DNA of 64,000 bases from Mycoemilia scoparia. Its lineage: Eukaryota > Kickxellomycota > Kickxellomycetes > Kickxellales > Kickxellaceae. The stretch is taken from contig JANBPU010000003.1 in the NCBI GenBank assembly GCA_027575805.1, forward strand, positions 186,001-250,000, read 5' to 3'. Below the pieces are notes generated by a model. That model was given only the letters and a program-made list of their open reading frames with translations. It did not search any database and was not told the origin of the DNA. Numbering within the stretch: position 1 is the stretch's first letter; every line of letters starts with the position of its first letter. The position numbers and the translations under genes are program-made. Shown here one piece after another: positions 9,883-21,600 of the stretch.

Positions 9883-12339
9883 TTAAATAGCATTAGCAAG
9901 TGCTGCTGCTGTGAAGGTAGAAATGGCAGGGTTGGTATCGGGAGTCGATTTTTGTGCTTCCATTGGCGGGCGGACAGCAGAGCTTGGGTCAAGAGTGTTA
10001 TTATCAGATCTCTTATTCCCACCACTGTTGCGCTTGCCCTTGCCTTTGCTCTTATAAGGGTTGCTATATCCCCTTGAGCGGCGCTTTTTCTTGCCCTTTC
10101 CTTCATCATCAGAGTCGTTTCCTGACTTGTCGTTATCTTTATAGTCATCATCCTCATCAGAAGACGTGTCATGAGCTGTAACAATGGTTTGAACAGGCAT
10201 TGTAAAGCCAATGTTGAGGTCGTTAATGGCTTCCTTGAGAGCAAGGCAGAATTTGGTGCGGTTGGCCCAGCGCTTGGCACCATCTTGGAATGTTGATTTG
10301 TAGTTGATACCAACATTGACAGTGACATGGTTAGTATCATTCATGGTATCGACGTTAAAGTTAATGGGAGCAATGTAGTCGCGTGGATGAGCTTCGCAGA
10401 AGGCATTCATGACAGACTTAAGCTGCTCAAGCTGCTCATGGGTCGTAGCAAAGTCGAACTTAATGGGAATAGACTCGGACTGGGGCTTGGATCTGCGCAT
10501 GTTGTAGATAACCTGGGTGGCCAGCCAGTTGTTGGGAATGGTTGTATATGTGCCGTCGGTCTTGTAGAAAACGGTGCTAAGCATCTTGACTTTCTCGACA
10601 TTTAGCCAGTCGAGGCCAACAACAATCAGGTCACCAGGGTCGTACGGATGGGTGACGAAGAGGAAGATAATGCACTCAAATATGGTCTTGAATGTGTTGC
10701 CAAAGATGAAGCTCCAGCCGACAAACAGGGTGCCCAGTGTTGCCAGACTCTTGAGAGGATCGAGGGCAAATACGATCAGAGCAATGATGATTATGACAAT
10801 CAGAGCCATGACCAGCATCATGTAGTTGAGCTTTCCGACTACCTGGGTCATGTCATGAAGGGCATTGAGAAGATCCTTGCGCTCACGATAGATGCTCAAA
10901 ACTCGGTCTCTCATTTCCCTGCGGCTGATATCGCCGTTTCCATCCTTGTCAAAGAACTCAAAGGCCTTAATCGCATCAGCCTCGGTGTCAAAGTATGGCA
11001 AAAAGTCGTCGACGATCAGGTATGTGCGTGCATTGTTCAAGGCACCAAAGAGCTTTCTTGCTAGGCGGCCAGCATATTCCTTAGAATTGATATCAACGCC
11101 GCCCTTGACGGCAGCGTCCCTAATCTTTCCTAGTCGTTGGGCAATCCCTTTGCCAAAGTTTGGCGAAGAAGATCCAAAGCGGCCAAAGGTGCTCTGGTGG
11201 GCAAATGTCGATGATGGAGACATTGTAGGGGGCTTTTCACGGCTCCCAATGAGGTTCTTCTTGCTCATCGATTCGGCGGGAGGTGAGCTGACGCCATAGG
11301 GCGTGGAGCTGCCCATTGACTGCTGTGTTCCACCGATAAATGTGCTGCCAAAGCTGAATCCTTGGTTGCTGAAGCTCCCACCGCCAGCAGTGTCGTTTGC
11401 GTGGACCTCGCGGGCACGGTTGAGACGATCCAAAACCCATGTGGCGTACTTCTGCTGCTCGATGCGCTCTTTGTATGCTGTCTTGTGGAAGCTTGTGGCA
11501 ATAACCTTGAGAATGAGCTTCTCGATGGCGATAATGATCGATGCAAAGAGCAAGATAATGTTGATTTGGAACAGGACTTGGTCCCAGGAAGCCTGCTTGC
11601 CATTGCCAACAACCTGGTAGTTGGCTTTAGGGAACACGATAGCAAAGGCAGCCAGCGAAATGGCCAAAATCAGCGTGGCCTTGATGTAGCGACGGATAAC
11701 CAAGAAGAATTCAATGTAGTCGCGGGTCTTTTCGAGGTATCTCTTGTGGAACCAGAGCCTCACAACCTGCAGCGCAATGCTGGGCACGGACTCGACCAAG
11801 TGATAGACCAGCACGCTAAACATGTAGATGATGAGCGCCAGGGTAAAGAACCTAGCGACGCACAGCTGGTTGTACTTTGTGCTGTCCTGGGCCTTGGTTG
11901 TCTGGTCCCAGAAGCCCCAGTCGGGATGGGAAAGCATGATTGCCAATGGAGGGATGATAAGCAAGCAGCACCCAATGGCCATAAACACCACTGCCCGCAG
12001 TAATGGATGCATCCGCCAGAAATAGTGTAGGCAGCCATGCTTTTTCTTTCTTCCTCCAGAATCGTTTTGGCCTCCTGCATTGCCGCCGTCATTGTCGCTG
12101 TCTGAAGCATCATCGCTTTCGTTGCTGGCATTCTCCCAGTTAAAGTCATCCTCGTATGCAGCTGGAAGGTAGGCTGGTGGCATCTCCAGGTCATGTGTCG
12201 GCGTCTGCTCCTTTTTGCTTGTCACTTCCTGGACATCGGGCTTCTGCTGCTGGGATGCTTGCTGCTTTTCTGGACGATCGTCAAGCTCCAGTGCAACAGA
12301 ATCGTTCTTTTCATACTTGTTCTGCGCCTGGCTGTACAT
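9883..12339 (-). CDS. MscS-type mechanosensitive ion channel with EF-hand
   Basis: A single exon, 818 residues. The ATG at 12339 is the first in frame; the open frame extends further upstream only from a TTG. The N-terminal 100 residues are acidic and Gln/Ser-rich. Hydrophobic segments lie at about 113-135, 164-184, 220-236 and 256-278. An EF-hand loop (DKDGNGDISRRE) is at about 464-475. Two more membrane segments follow at 507-527 and 533-563, the latter leading into the MscS pore/beta-domain (HPYDPGDLIVV at about 564-574). The tail is Lys/Ser-rich and disordered. This layout matches the fungal Msy1/Msy2 family, which in fission yeast are intracellular (ER) channels linking hypo-osmotic swelling to calcium. 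Gating by calcium through the EF-hand is inferred from the family. Confidence 0.93.
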   Translation of the reverse strand: MYSQAQNKYEKNDSVALELDDRPEKQQASQQQKPDVQEVTSKKEQTPTHDLEMPPAYLPAAYEDDFNWENASNESDDASDSDNDGGNAGGQNDSGGRKKKHGCLHYFWRMHPLLRAVVFMAIGCCLLIIPPLAIMLSHPDWGFWDQTTKAQDSTKYNQLCVARFFTLALIIYMFSVLVYHLVESVPSIALQVVRLWFHKRYLEKTRDYIEFFLVIRRYIKATLILAISLAAFAIVFPKANYQVVGNGKQASWDQVLFQINIILLFASIIIAIEKLILKVIATSFHKTAYKERIEQQKYATWVLDRLNRAREVHANDTAGGGSFSNQGFSFGSTFIGGTQQSMGSSTPYGVSSPPAESMSKKNLIGSREKPPTMSPSSTFAHQSTFGRFGSSSPNFGKGIAQRLGKIRDAAVKGGVDINSKEYAGRLARKLFGALNNARTYLIVDDFLPYFDTEADAIKAFEFFDKDGNGDISRREMRDRVLSIYRERKDLLNALHDMTQVVGKLNYMMLVMALIVIIIIALIVFALDPLKSLATLGTLFVGWSFIFGNTFKTIFECIIFLFVTHPYDPGDLIVVGLDWLNVEKVKMLSTVFYKTDGTYTTIPNNWLATQVIYNMRRSKPQSESIPIKFDFATTHEQLEQLKSVMNAFCEAHPRDYIAPINFNVDTMNDTNHVTVNVGINYKSTFQDGAKRWANRTKFCLALKEAINDLNIGFTMPVQTIVTAHDTSSDEDDDYKDNDKSGNDSDDEGKGKKKRRSRGYSNPYKSKGKGKRNSGGNKRSDNNTLDPSSAVRPPMEAQKSTPDTNPAISTFTAAALANAI

Positions 12340-14603
12340 TATGAGGTTTAGATTCTTGTTGTTGTTGCTGCTGGTGCTGTTTCCGTCGCTGTGGTCGTTA
12401 GTATAGATAGTAAGGTATTGATGGTGGTGGTGGCGGTCTTTGGTCAATTCTTAAAGCCACAAAAATGCATGTGAGCTTTTGGAATATGGCTATACTAGTC
12501 ACTAGTGGTATTTCAGCTCACAAGCTCTCGCACACCCTATGATTCAGCACACAAGCTTCACTAGCCCCCTTTGAAGTAAAAATAGGCGTCGGTAGTAAAT
12601 AAATAGCCAACAAAGGTAAAAGGAAAAAGGGATAGGAGTACTTTGTTGGTAAGAGTAGAGTAGCAAGGAAAAGTATAAAAGTGAGGATAGTATATCGATT
12701 GGGACCAGTGGACAATGGAGGAAACCCATTACATATAAAAGATTCGAGGGTGCTGATTATATGCTTCATAGCTCTGTTTCACTCCTACCAATTCCCTAGA
12801 ATTGTTCAAGTGCATATTCAGCGATCCATGCCTATACTTGTCTATTAACATGTGTAATACATGGGGTTGGCGCGAATAGATATCGCACCACACCGCCACC
12901 TCTGCCTGCCTTTTACTCTGTTCATCGCCTCTCCCCCACACACTTATACAGCAATTCATCTTTCCAAACCGGCTGGACTTGGTTCGTAGCTGGTCCGAAA
13001 GCCAATTGAATGGAATGCCTTCATCCAGCATAATGTGTCTTCTACCATAGTCACACTAGGCCTCTACAACACTGACAGTGCGGTGGACTGTTGCCTGGCT
13101 AGTAAGCTTACAGGATTGCTAGCCACTGGAATCCTGCTATTGAGACCACTACTACACTTTGGGGTGCAGGCACTATGGGGCAAGGCCAGTGTGCATAGTG
13201 AAGGAAGCGAGCTGGCCGGGCCCTGTACCCAACTACTCAATACTCCGGGCCCAGTGGTAGTGGCTCAGCTCCTCTCACTCCCACTCAGTGCTTGCCAAGA
13301 ATCACAACCACCCAATATTTTAGCCATATCCAGTCGATCCTTGCTTGATTCCGCTTTATGATATTTGCCACTTTTTTCTTGTATGGTTTTGTGTTTTTGA
13401 GTCTTTTTTGGTGAAATCTGCTGTTTATTGTGCAGCTCTACTCTAATTATTGAACACATATTAGTTCTCTCTCTCTCTCTCTCCAACAGCCAAGCTCTGT
13501 GTTAAGATAGATCAAACAAGAAAGTGGGCAACACCGTAGATCTATTCAGTGCAGAGAATACAGTTATGCACTCTAGTTATAACTTGATGTGTGTTACTTG
13601 GAAGGGCTAACCGTACCTTCACCCATTATTATGCGCTGCCTTATAAAGCGTCCAAATGACCATTTTGGTTATTACCTTTATTTTGCTTCTCTGGAGTATA
13701 CTACTCTTTCTATCCCAACAAGTTCTTTCTATGTAGATTACTTGGAGCGATCAATGGTTAGTCACTCTCTTGGGCTTGCAATGCTAAGTTGGTATCAAGT
13801 ACAGAGCATACTGTGCTTTTTTATTCACCTTCTCTCTCACTCGGAGTAAGATTATTGATCGATCGGTCTTGCCCAAAATGGCATGACTCAATCCATTTTG
13901 GTTGGTTTTGCCCAACACTAGTTTTCTAGTTGGCTAGTTCTCCATCAAAATGAAACAAATTGATGCCCTCGTACATTCCCTGCAAACCAGCCCATAGCCC
14001 ATATACTTTAGCTGGAACCTGGTGGGTTATTGGCCACTATCCAGGGTATTCTTCTGGTACACCTTCAAAGGAGATCCTGTCAATTATATTGTACTTGCAT
14101 TTATAACACACACATGAATATATGGATGATCCGCCTTATTCTCAAACCAAGCCCATCTATTCCGCAACAGTGCAACCAACTCACAATTACTACGATGGGA
14201 AAATTTCACTGCGAGTTATACAAGGCGGGCTTCTATTAATGCAAAGGCAGATCGCCTAAGGCCGACCTTTCGACCATGGCGGTGGCACTCTCTTGGTGCA
14301 TCATACATCTGACGTCAAGTGGAAATCAACCTTTGATAGGGTAGTGCTGCAATAGATTTATTAAGAACATTGTGCTAATCGTGATACAAAAAACTACTGA
14401 TATTTGACATGTGGGAGTAAAAATCAAAGAGGCGTCGTAAAACAAGTATGCTTGGATATGCATTTATACAAAATGTGAATATGTGGAATAGTGGTGAAGG
14501 ATAGAAGGGCAAGTAAGTCTATAGAAATGAAAGGGTGTGTGTGGTGGTGTTATGACAATGGGTTCAAAGTGGTATCTAGTGAAGATGAAAATTGGCAGTA
14601 TCG
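12340..14603. other. 2.26-kb intergenic region
   Basis: It lies between the 5' end of the channel gene (-) and the 3' end of the hydrolase gene (-). Contents: probable channel promoter and leader (12340-12800); a comparatively GC-rich stretch at about 12950-13350 with only short frames lacking good ATG starts; a CT microsatellite at about 13466-13483; and a family-1 MITE at 13928-14088. The peptide frames on both strands look like chance. Confidence 0.45.
13928..14088 (+). mobile_element. MITE-like family 1, copy B
   Basis: It shares ttctccatcaaaatgaaaca, the core cctgcaaaccagcccata and the right half tatccagggtattcttctgg with copies D and E. The right terminus is degraded (cctgtcaattat instead of ctctgccatat). 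Confidence 0.75.
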
Positions 14604-17600
14604 TCAAGTCTTTAGCATTGCGAGTCTTGGAAATGATGATTTACGTTTCTGGTATAGAGCGGGGGGATAGGCCCTGTCATTTGTAAGGGGCACTGGTGGT
14701 GTTTCTATTGATGCGCTGTTGACCATAGTGCTGTTAGCGCTACTGTAATTACTACCACTGCTGCTGCCATTGTTCCTGGCTGTCGATGGGCGTAGTATCG
14801 AGAAGGATGATTGCCAAAAGCTGCTACGGCGCTCTTGTTTGTGCCTTATTGACTCAGCAGTGGTGCTTGTGAAAGTAGAAGGTGCTGAGCTTGAAGCCTT
14901 TTCATGCTGGAGATGATAGAGCCTTATTTTGATATCTTTGTCGATATTAAGGCCAAGTGTCTCCCCATGCCATTCGCAGTAGGCATTGGTGCTGTGATAG
15001 GTGTTATTGTTGCCTATAAGTGTCGAGGATGACTTGGTCGTAGCCACAGAGGGGCGTCTTGGCTTTACAAGATTTCCTGGTTTTAAGGAAGTGGCCATCT
15101 TATACATGTCTGTGGCTTCGTCAAATGTCAGCGGAAGCTTGGCTTCTATAGGGGCAATATGGGCTGGTTTGACACTATCTTTTGAGTCCTTTCTGGGATA
15201 ACCCATGCCTGGCGGACCAGACTTGGAGGCTTGTTGGGGTGTTGGGGTTGTCCGCTTTTCTGCAAGAATGCATGTCTTGTCAGGAGCACACATCAGCCAG
15301 GGCTCTTGTTCAACCCAGCCCTGCAGGATTGCGTTGAAGGAGCGAGATGCGTCTATCAGTGGCATGTGTCCTGAGTCCTCTATCCAAACCATTGGGCAGC
15401 GAAGAAGGCGAGCCATTATCTTTCCGCACATGGGACGAATGACTCTATCCTTACGGCCATGGATTACTAAGAATCGGGTTCTGGGGTGACGAAGTGGCAG
15501 TGAGCGGACAGTTTTGGCATCAAGCCTGTGGCAGAAGCAGGCAAGGAATTGGTCAATATCTGCTGGGTCGCTCTTGTATGGCTTATTGCTATCGTCCTTA
15601 CTTCCGGTTACTTTGGAATTCTTTACGCCATCGGACTTTGTGCGTTTGTGTTTCTGACCCTGGCGGCGCTGGGAAAAGGTTAATGTACGGGTCTTCTTTG
15701 TGTCTTCTGCTCCAGACCTATCTTTTTCATTCTGGTGGTGCCCATGTGAATGGAACAGTGATTTTATCCACCCACCACCAAGGAGTTTCTTAAATGAACC
15801 ATGGCGATGATGAGATTTGGATTCAGAGCGTAGCTGCATATGGCTGCTGTTGAGGTCCTCGCCATCAAAAGATATATGACTTCCATCTGCGATATCGTTG
15901 GATAGGCTAGATTCGTGTGGGGTGGGCAATGCATCCTTTTCTAAAGTGTCAGTATCTTCACTAACACTATTCAGAGTGGTGCGGGGTAAAGCCATGATAG
16001 GTTCACTGGATGCTCTCTGTATAGGTGATGCAGGTCGATCATCATGTGAGCTGTTGTAATACGTCTTTGTTTTTCGCACAAGCAACTTAACATTAGTAAA
16101 CATATTTGTTCTTAGTGTTGGGTCGGATCCCTTCCTCTTCTTGGGTTCTGAGATTGCATGGTCAGGAGTGGCGAGTTTGGCTTCTATGGGATCCGCGATG
16201 TCAGATAGTCCCGATGCTAATGCTTCAAAGTGGGTAAACAAGACCTCCATCACATTGTATATAGAAATCGGGTCTTTCTCATCAATTATGCTCTCTGGGC
16301 ATATTTTGGGTCCAAGTATGGACTGGTTGAATTCCTGGGACACCCATTTTTTGGGGAAGGCAAGGTCCAGGAGAGGTCTGGGGTCCCTACGCAGAGCGGA
16401 GAGTATGTTGAAGAAGAATTTGATTTCCTTGGCTGTGGGAAACGCAAGACTGGCAGTGTGCCAAGAATCGACGATGACGATGGAGGCAAACCTAGGTGGG
16501 GTCCAGGAACGGCGGTTCCTGGTATTTTCTAGATCAGCAAAGTCAAATATCATGGGCGTGGTGGCACTGATCGGCGTGTATGGAACATTTGTGTCAGCAT
16601 CGTGGTCGCTTTCCTCATTGTCAGAATCTTCGTCACCAGCATTTGCATTGGCGTCTATTTCAGTGCTGTCAAGGTCTTCGGTGGGCTTAGGAGACACCTG
16701 TGTGGCATAGGTGTCTTCTGTCATGGTACACATTTTCTGAGCAATCATCCCGCCCATGGACACGCCAACAACATGGACATTTTCTTTCCATCCCAGGTGG
16801 TCGAGGAGGTTGAGTGTGTCCTGAGCCATCTGGGAGATGGACAAAGAGCCGATGAAAGCAGAAGAGCGGCCTGTACCCCTATTGTCGAAGATGCATACCT
16901 GGTATTCAGGCAGGGAGGCAAAATGGTTGATCTGCAGTTGCCAGTATATAGAAGTACATATCATACCTATTTTTATATAATGGAAAATCCGGTTATAGCT
17001 CAAGCACAATGGCACTGTGGTCATTACACAATGAAAATAAGGGCTTTCAATTTTCAATTATTAATCTTTTAGTAATACTTACCCATGATAAAAATTATTT
17101 TTTTAGGCCCATTTCCATGCAGCTCATAATACAACTCCACTGCCTCCTCCTTGGCCAAACCAAAGCTCAGGCTTAGCTTTGGCGTGTACAATGAGCGGAG
17201 GTAGCCCTTCTTGACGCATGTGCCTTTTCCAGTCAGGTTCTCAAGTATCAAGTCCAGCCTTTCTTCGCGTGTCAAGGACTTCTTTTCTTTGGGTTCCTCT
17301 GTGGTGGCCAGTGGCACTTCTGACTTCAATGCGGAGGACTGAACAGCAGGTTTGGGTGCTGCTTTCTTATGCGACTTATTTTGCCGCGGAGTGGCATCTT
17401 TTGATGTGCAGCTGCTGTCATTGTGTGTGGATTCTGCTCTTATAGCTGGTGGTGTGGTCACATCGTCAATCTTTTCGGGGAGATCGTGAGTGGAAGATCC
17501 CTTTGTTTGGTTCTTGGCTGTATTTATCCTCAGGCCCTCCGGAATAGGTGGCACGGGTGGAAGGATTCCTGGACTTGATGGTGTTAATATTGGTGGGCTG

Positions 17601-17800
17601 TAATAGCCTATGTCCTTGACGCTTAGAGAACGGGTAAGAACTGCAGTGCCAAGAGTCATACCTCTGCGGATTCGCCGGGACGGAATGGAAGGTGAAACAC
17701 TCTTTGACATAGGCCTGTGCTGTGACATAATGGCATTCCTATTGCTGGCACTACTGCTGTTCTTGCTGACAGTGGCCGTCAATGGCGAAGCGACTAACAT
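14604..17800 (-). CDS. Alpha/beta hydrolase with long low-complexity insertions
   Basis: Exons 17800-17083 and 16966-14604 on the minus strand, about 1026 residues. The joined sequence reads IIFIMGMICTS...[13 protein letters not shown], the normal start of an alpha/beta hydrolase core. A disordered Ser/Pro-rich N-terminus (1-215) precedes it. The nucleophile elbow GVSMGG has Ser309. FDNRGTGRS lies just upstream. The later acid and histidine appear as GRKDRV (about Asp746) and EDSGHMPL (about His773). More than 400 residues separate these halves, including an acidic stretch (about 335-370) and Ser/His/Lys-rich segments (about 510-710). The family contains lipases, esterases and peptidases, so the substrate cannot be assigned. 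The core lacks obvious membrane segments. Confidence 0.88.
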
Positions 17801-18648
17801 ATCAGTGTAAATAACAAGGCGAAAGAATAATACAGGGGATACAATAAGGTGGTTATTGTAGACAGCAACAGCAACGACAGCTTGGGCAGTATATATATTG
17901 GCTCAATAGAAAGGCCAGGGGGTGGGTGCTTATAGACTCTATAGCCCAAGGTTATTATATATTTGTATATGCTCTTGTGACCGATAGATAAATATAGCTT
18001 TTAATAGCGGGTATCAGATTACAAATAATAAATATTGAGCACAAAAGGGATGCGGAGCAAAGGGTGGGATTTGGGTTTCAAGGTAAGAAAGGGAAAGATG
18101 GAGTACAATGTTGCCATGAGTGTCTGCAAGAGAAATGCGGCTAGGCGCGATCTATTTATACAATAGTGTGGTTTCGTGAACTGGCTTGTTTGATTCTTGC
18201 CCTAATTTGGCAAGAATAGGTTTCACTTTGTAAATGTATGGATGATGGGGAGGCTCAGGCAGCCACAGCCTAGAGCAACAAATATGGCTTTATTTACTGC
18301 TTTCGTGATCTGCAGGCTAGTCTCCCCAAATAGGAATTTAAAGCAGATCCAGTCTCTTTATCATTTTTTTCTGGCAAAGGGTTGATTGTTTCCTATGTTG
18401 CTTCCACAATCTTCAGAAAAGAGTTGTGTATGGTTTTGCTATCTATAATGCAAACACGTTCCTTGGTTATCACTATTTTCCCAAAAATACATGAGATAAT
18501 AATCGAAAAGCCCATGGTCTGGATGTTCAAAAGAGAGTTTGTGCCGAATATACAGGCTTTGTAAAATTATATTAAAATCTTTACATCTAAAAAACTTGTT
18601 GAGGGCAAAATAAAAGAACCTTGAGCAAAGAGATCACCATTCGATCCT
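17801..18648. other. Intergenic region, hydrolase promoter and condensin 3' flank
   Basis: This 848-base AT-rich stretch between two minus-strand genes is the probable promoter of the hydrolase gene. No ORF with support, no RNA gene and no MITE copy recognised. Confidence 0.5.
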
Positions 18649-21600
18649 TTAGAGCTCATCGTCGCTGTACACGTCCATATTATCGTAGCTTTGAGCCATT
18701 GCCAAGTTCGCCTGTTCAGAATTAATGCCTGATGCCTCGTCAGCAAGCTCCTCGCCTGTTGCTCTGGCTCGTCCCTGCGTTATTTTGAGGGCTAGTTCCT
18801 CAACAATAATCTTTGTGTCCTGCTTTTGGAAGCTTTGAGACCTAAGTTTCACAACGATGTCAGATAGATTTTTGTGTACGGTATTATCACTGAGTGTTTC
18901 TTGGTAACATGAGAACCCGTCAAGCAGTCTCCGAACACTGCGTTCAGACTTGAATGGCAACAAGGAAAGGCAGTATGAAATGTCGCGCCACTGTCTTGGT
19001 TCGGTAGTTGCTCGGAACCGTTGACACAGTTTTTCCACTACATTTTCGGCTTGGCGATCCTTATCCTACATACATAAATTTACAAAAATATATCAGTTAA
19101 CAGAGCTATTCAGTGTTGGTACTTTGACACATGCGCACACGCATATATGTATATATATGTATATGAGAGTATTGCATAAATTGCAGAGTATTAGTCTCCT
19201 CTAAAAGGTACTAGGATGTTGCCTTGTATACTAGCTAATCTCCACTGAGAGACTCCAGCTAAAATGCATAGCTTATGGACTGGTTCATAGGGAATGCATG
19301 AATGTATTTGTCTGTTCCATTTTGGTAGAGAGCTCGCCAAATGTATGGATTGGTAGTGATGGCCAACAGTGAAGGGTAAATAAGGGCATCCAAAAGACAC
19401 TAGCGTTTTCTTACCTTGATAAACTCGAAAAGGAACTTCATAATTCTGGCAAAGTTTTCTTCCGAAACACCACCGTCGCTTGTCGACAGACTCGAAATTA
19501 TATCCGGAAGGTTGTTGTATATGGCATTATCCTTGCTAGAGAGTTCCGAAAAGAACAGTTTCGAGAGATCTGCAACTCGAGGATCAGGATCCTCCAGGCA
19601 TTTTGCCATTTCTCCCAGTTGTCCCTTGACCTTTATCATGCCGTTGAGAATGAGGTGAGTGAGTACCATGAGCATGCTGCGTTTGACCTTGAGGTCCGTG
19701 TCCCGCAGTGGCTCATATAGAAAATGTACGTTCTCTCCCATCAGGTTGCTGAAGCAGACGGTTATGTCGCCTAGTGCAATGGCAATGTTTGAGCGTATCA
19801 CAGGAGAGTTGGACCTCTTTAGGATGTTAAGCAAAAGTGGCAGGTGCTGTTCGCAAAAACTGGATGATACACACATCAGTTTGGCAAGTGCGGTTATAGC
19901 ATGAACCTGGAGAGTTTGATCGCCATATGTGGCTGGGCTGGAGCATACATGAATTACCAGAGGTGCGTAGTTTGCAAGCAGAGATGACGGCGTGTGAAGG
20001 AACTCGCGTTCTCTTATCGACGCAATTGCTTCACCAATGTCATCCTCAGTGGTTCCAGCTACTTGATTCAGCTCTTCATCCTGCTCAGATATGCCCTCGT
20101 TTTTCTTTTCTGCATCTCTCTTGGATTTTTGATTCTTCAGATTCGATTCTATAAGTTCTATAAGAACAATTTCTTTGATGGCAATGTGGCCAACCATGAA
20201 TAGCAGTTTCGATAGTTCCCACGAATCTACAAAGCTGCCAATTTTTGGCGATGCCTTGATTGTAGCTTCATCATCATTCTCGACATCCATTTCATCGCCA
20301 TCAGTTTCGTTATTTTGGTTGTTGGTGGTACCATCGATGGTAGTCGAGTCGGCACTACCATTTCCAGAGTCGGTTGGGTTATCTTCCTTAATGGCTCGCA
20401 ATACATTGTTAAATTGGTCTTTAAGGAGCGAAGTTGCAAGCTCGCTGGGCTTGTCGCCAAGTGAATATATCGAGTTGATGGCCTGTTCTGCAGCAGGGAA
20501 CCATTCCAGATCATGACAGCTAAGGCGTAGGATCTGGCTCAGTCTTTGGAATATTGGGTTGTTCATAGGTAGTCGCTTGATCTCTATCTCTTCGACATCC
20601 CTTGAGATAAAGTTCGGACTATCTACCAATGATTGGAGTGCTATGCAGGTATATTTTGCGACCAAAAGATCTTCATGTCCATAGGTACCAAGACCTACCT
20701 TCAGATAAAAGTCAATGTCGTCTGTGACTATCGAAGGCTGGGCCTTAGCCAACATACTAAGGACCAAGATTGCGCCCCTTCGTTGAGCAGCTGGTAGGTT
20801 CTTTTTTGTGTACCCATATACATTTCTCAATTTCTGTATCACCTCGTCGGCTATGTATCCCTCATTCATCATGGCTTTGAGGAGTGCCTCGAGCGATGTG
20901 AGCTCGGCTAGAGTGGCATTGAATGTGAGTGTAATTAAATTTTTGGTAATACGGTTGGTGTTTTCTTGGAGGGTGGCTCGTGGGTCTGGGGTCAGGTACA
21001 GCTGATAATACGATTCGATCAGTTTAGCATGGATTCCCTTTGTTTCTTCATTTGCGTTGTTTCCTGATGGTTGCCATATAAGATGAGACATACGGCGAAT
21101 ACCTTGTTGTGCGCCAGCAATCCTATAACGGGCAGCAGCCACAAAGAAATTTATGCCCTCCATGACCTCCTGCTTATTAGTAGATCCCAATAGATCGCAC
21201 AATGTTGGAATTGCGCCTTGAACTTGGCGGACAAAATACATGGCATCGCGATAGTAGCGTTGTCTCATTTGGAGCTCCATGACTCTGTTTGCATCCTCTG
21301 GGGTAAATTCAGGTACATTGTCATCCTTTGTTCCTACAGCACTGTCCCTTTCTTCACCTTGCTCGTTGATTGCCTCTTCGTTTTCTTTATCCTTTTCAGG
21401 AACCTGCTCCTCATCTTCATCTTCGTCCTCATCCTCATCATCGCCACTCTCTTTGTATTTGGGTGAGGACTGTGATTTTTCAGGATTTCTGATTTTCTGC
21501 GAGGCCTTTTTGGTCAGGGCCTCAAGCTCTTTATTGATTTTTTCAGACTGCTCTTCAAGATGCTCAATCACCAGCTCACCACCGTCCATAATAAACGGGT

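Noticed and set aside
10648..11064. Plus-strand frames inside the channel gene
   Set aside because: They lie opposite the EF-hand and pore region of a clearly conserved minus-strand protein.
13035..13361. A 108-codon plus-strand frame in the GC-richer block
   Set aside because: It opens only from GTG, has no recognisable domain and no orthologue that I know.
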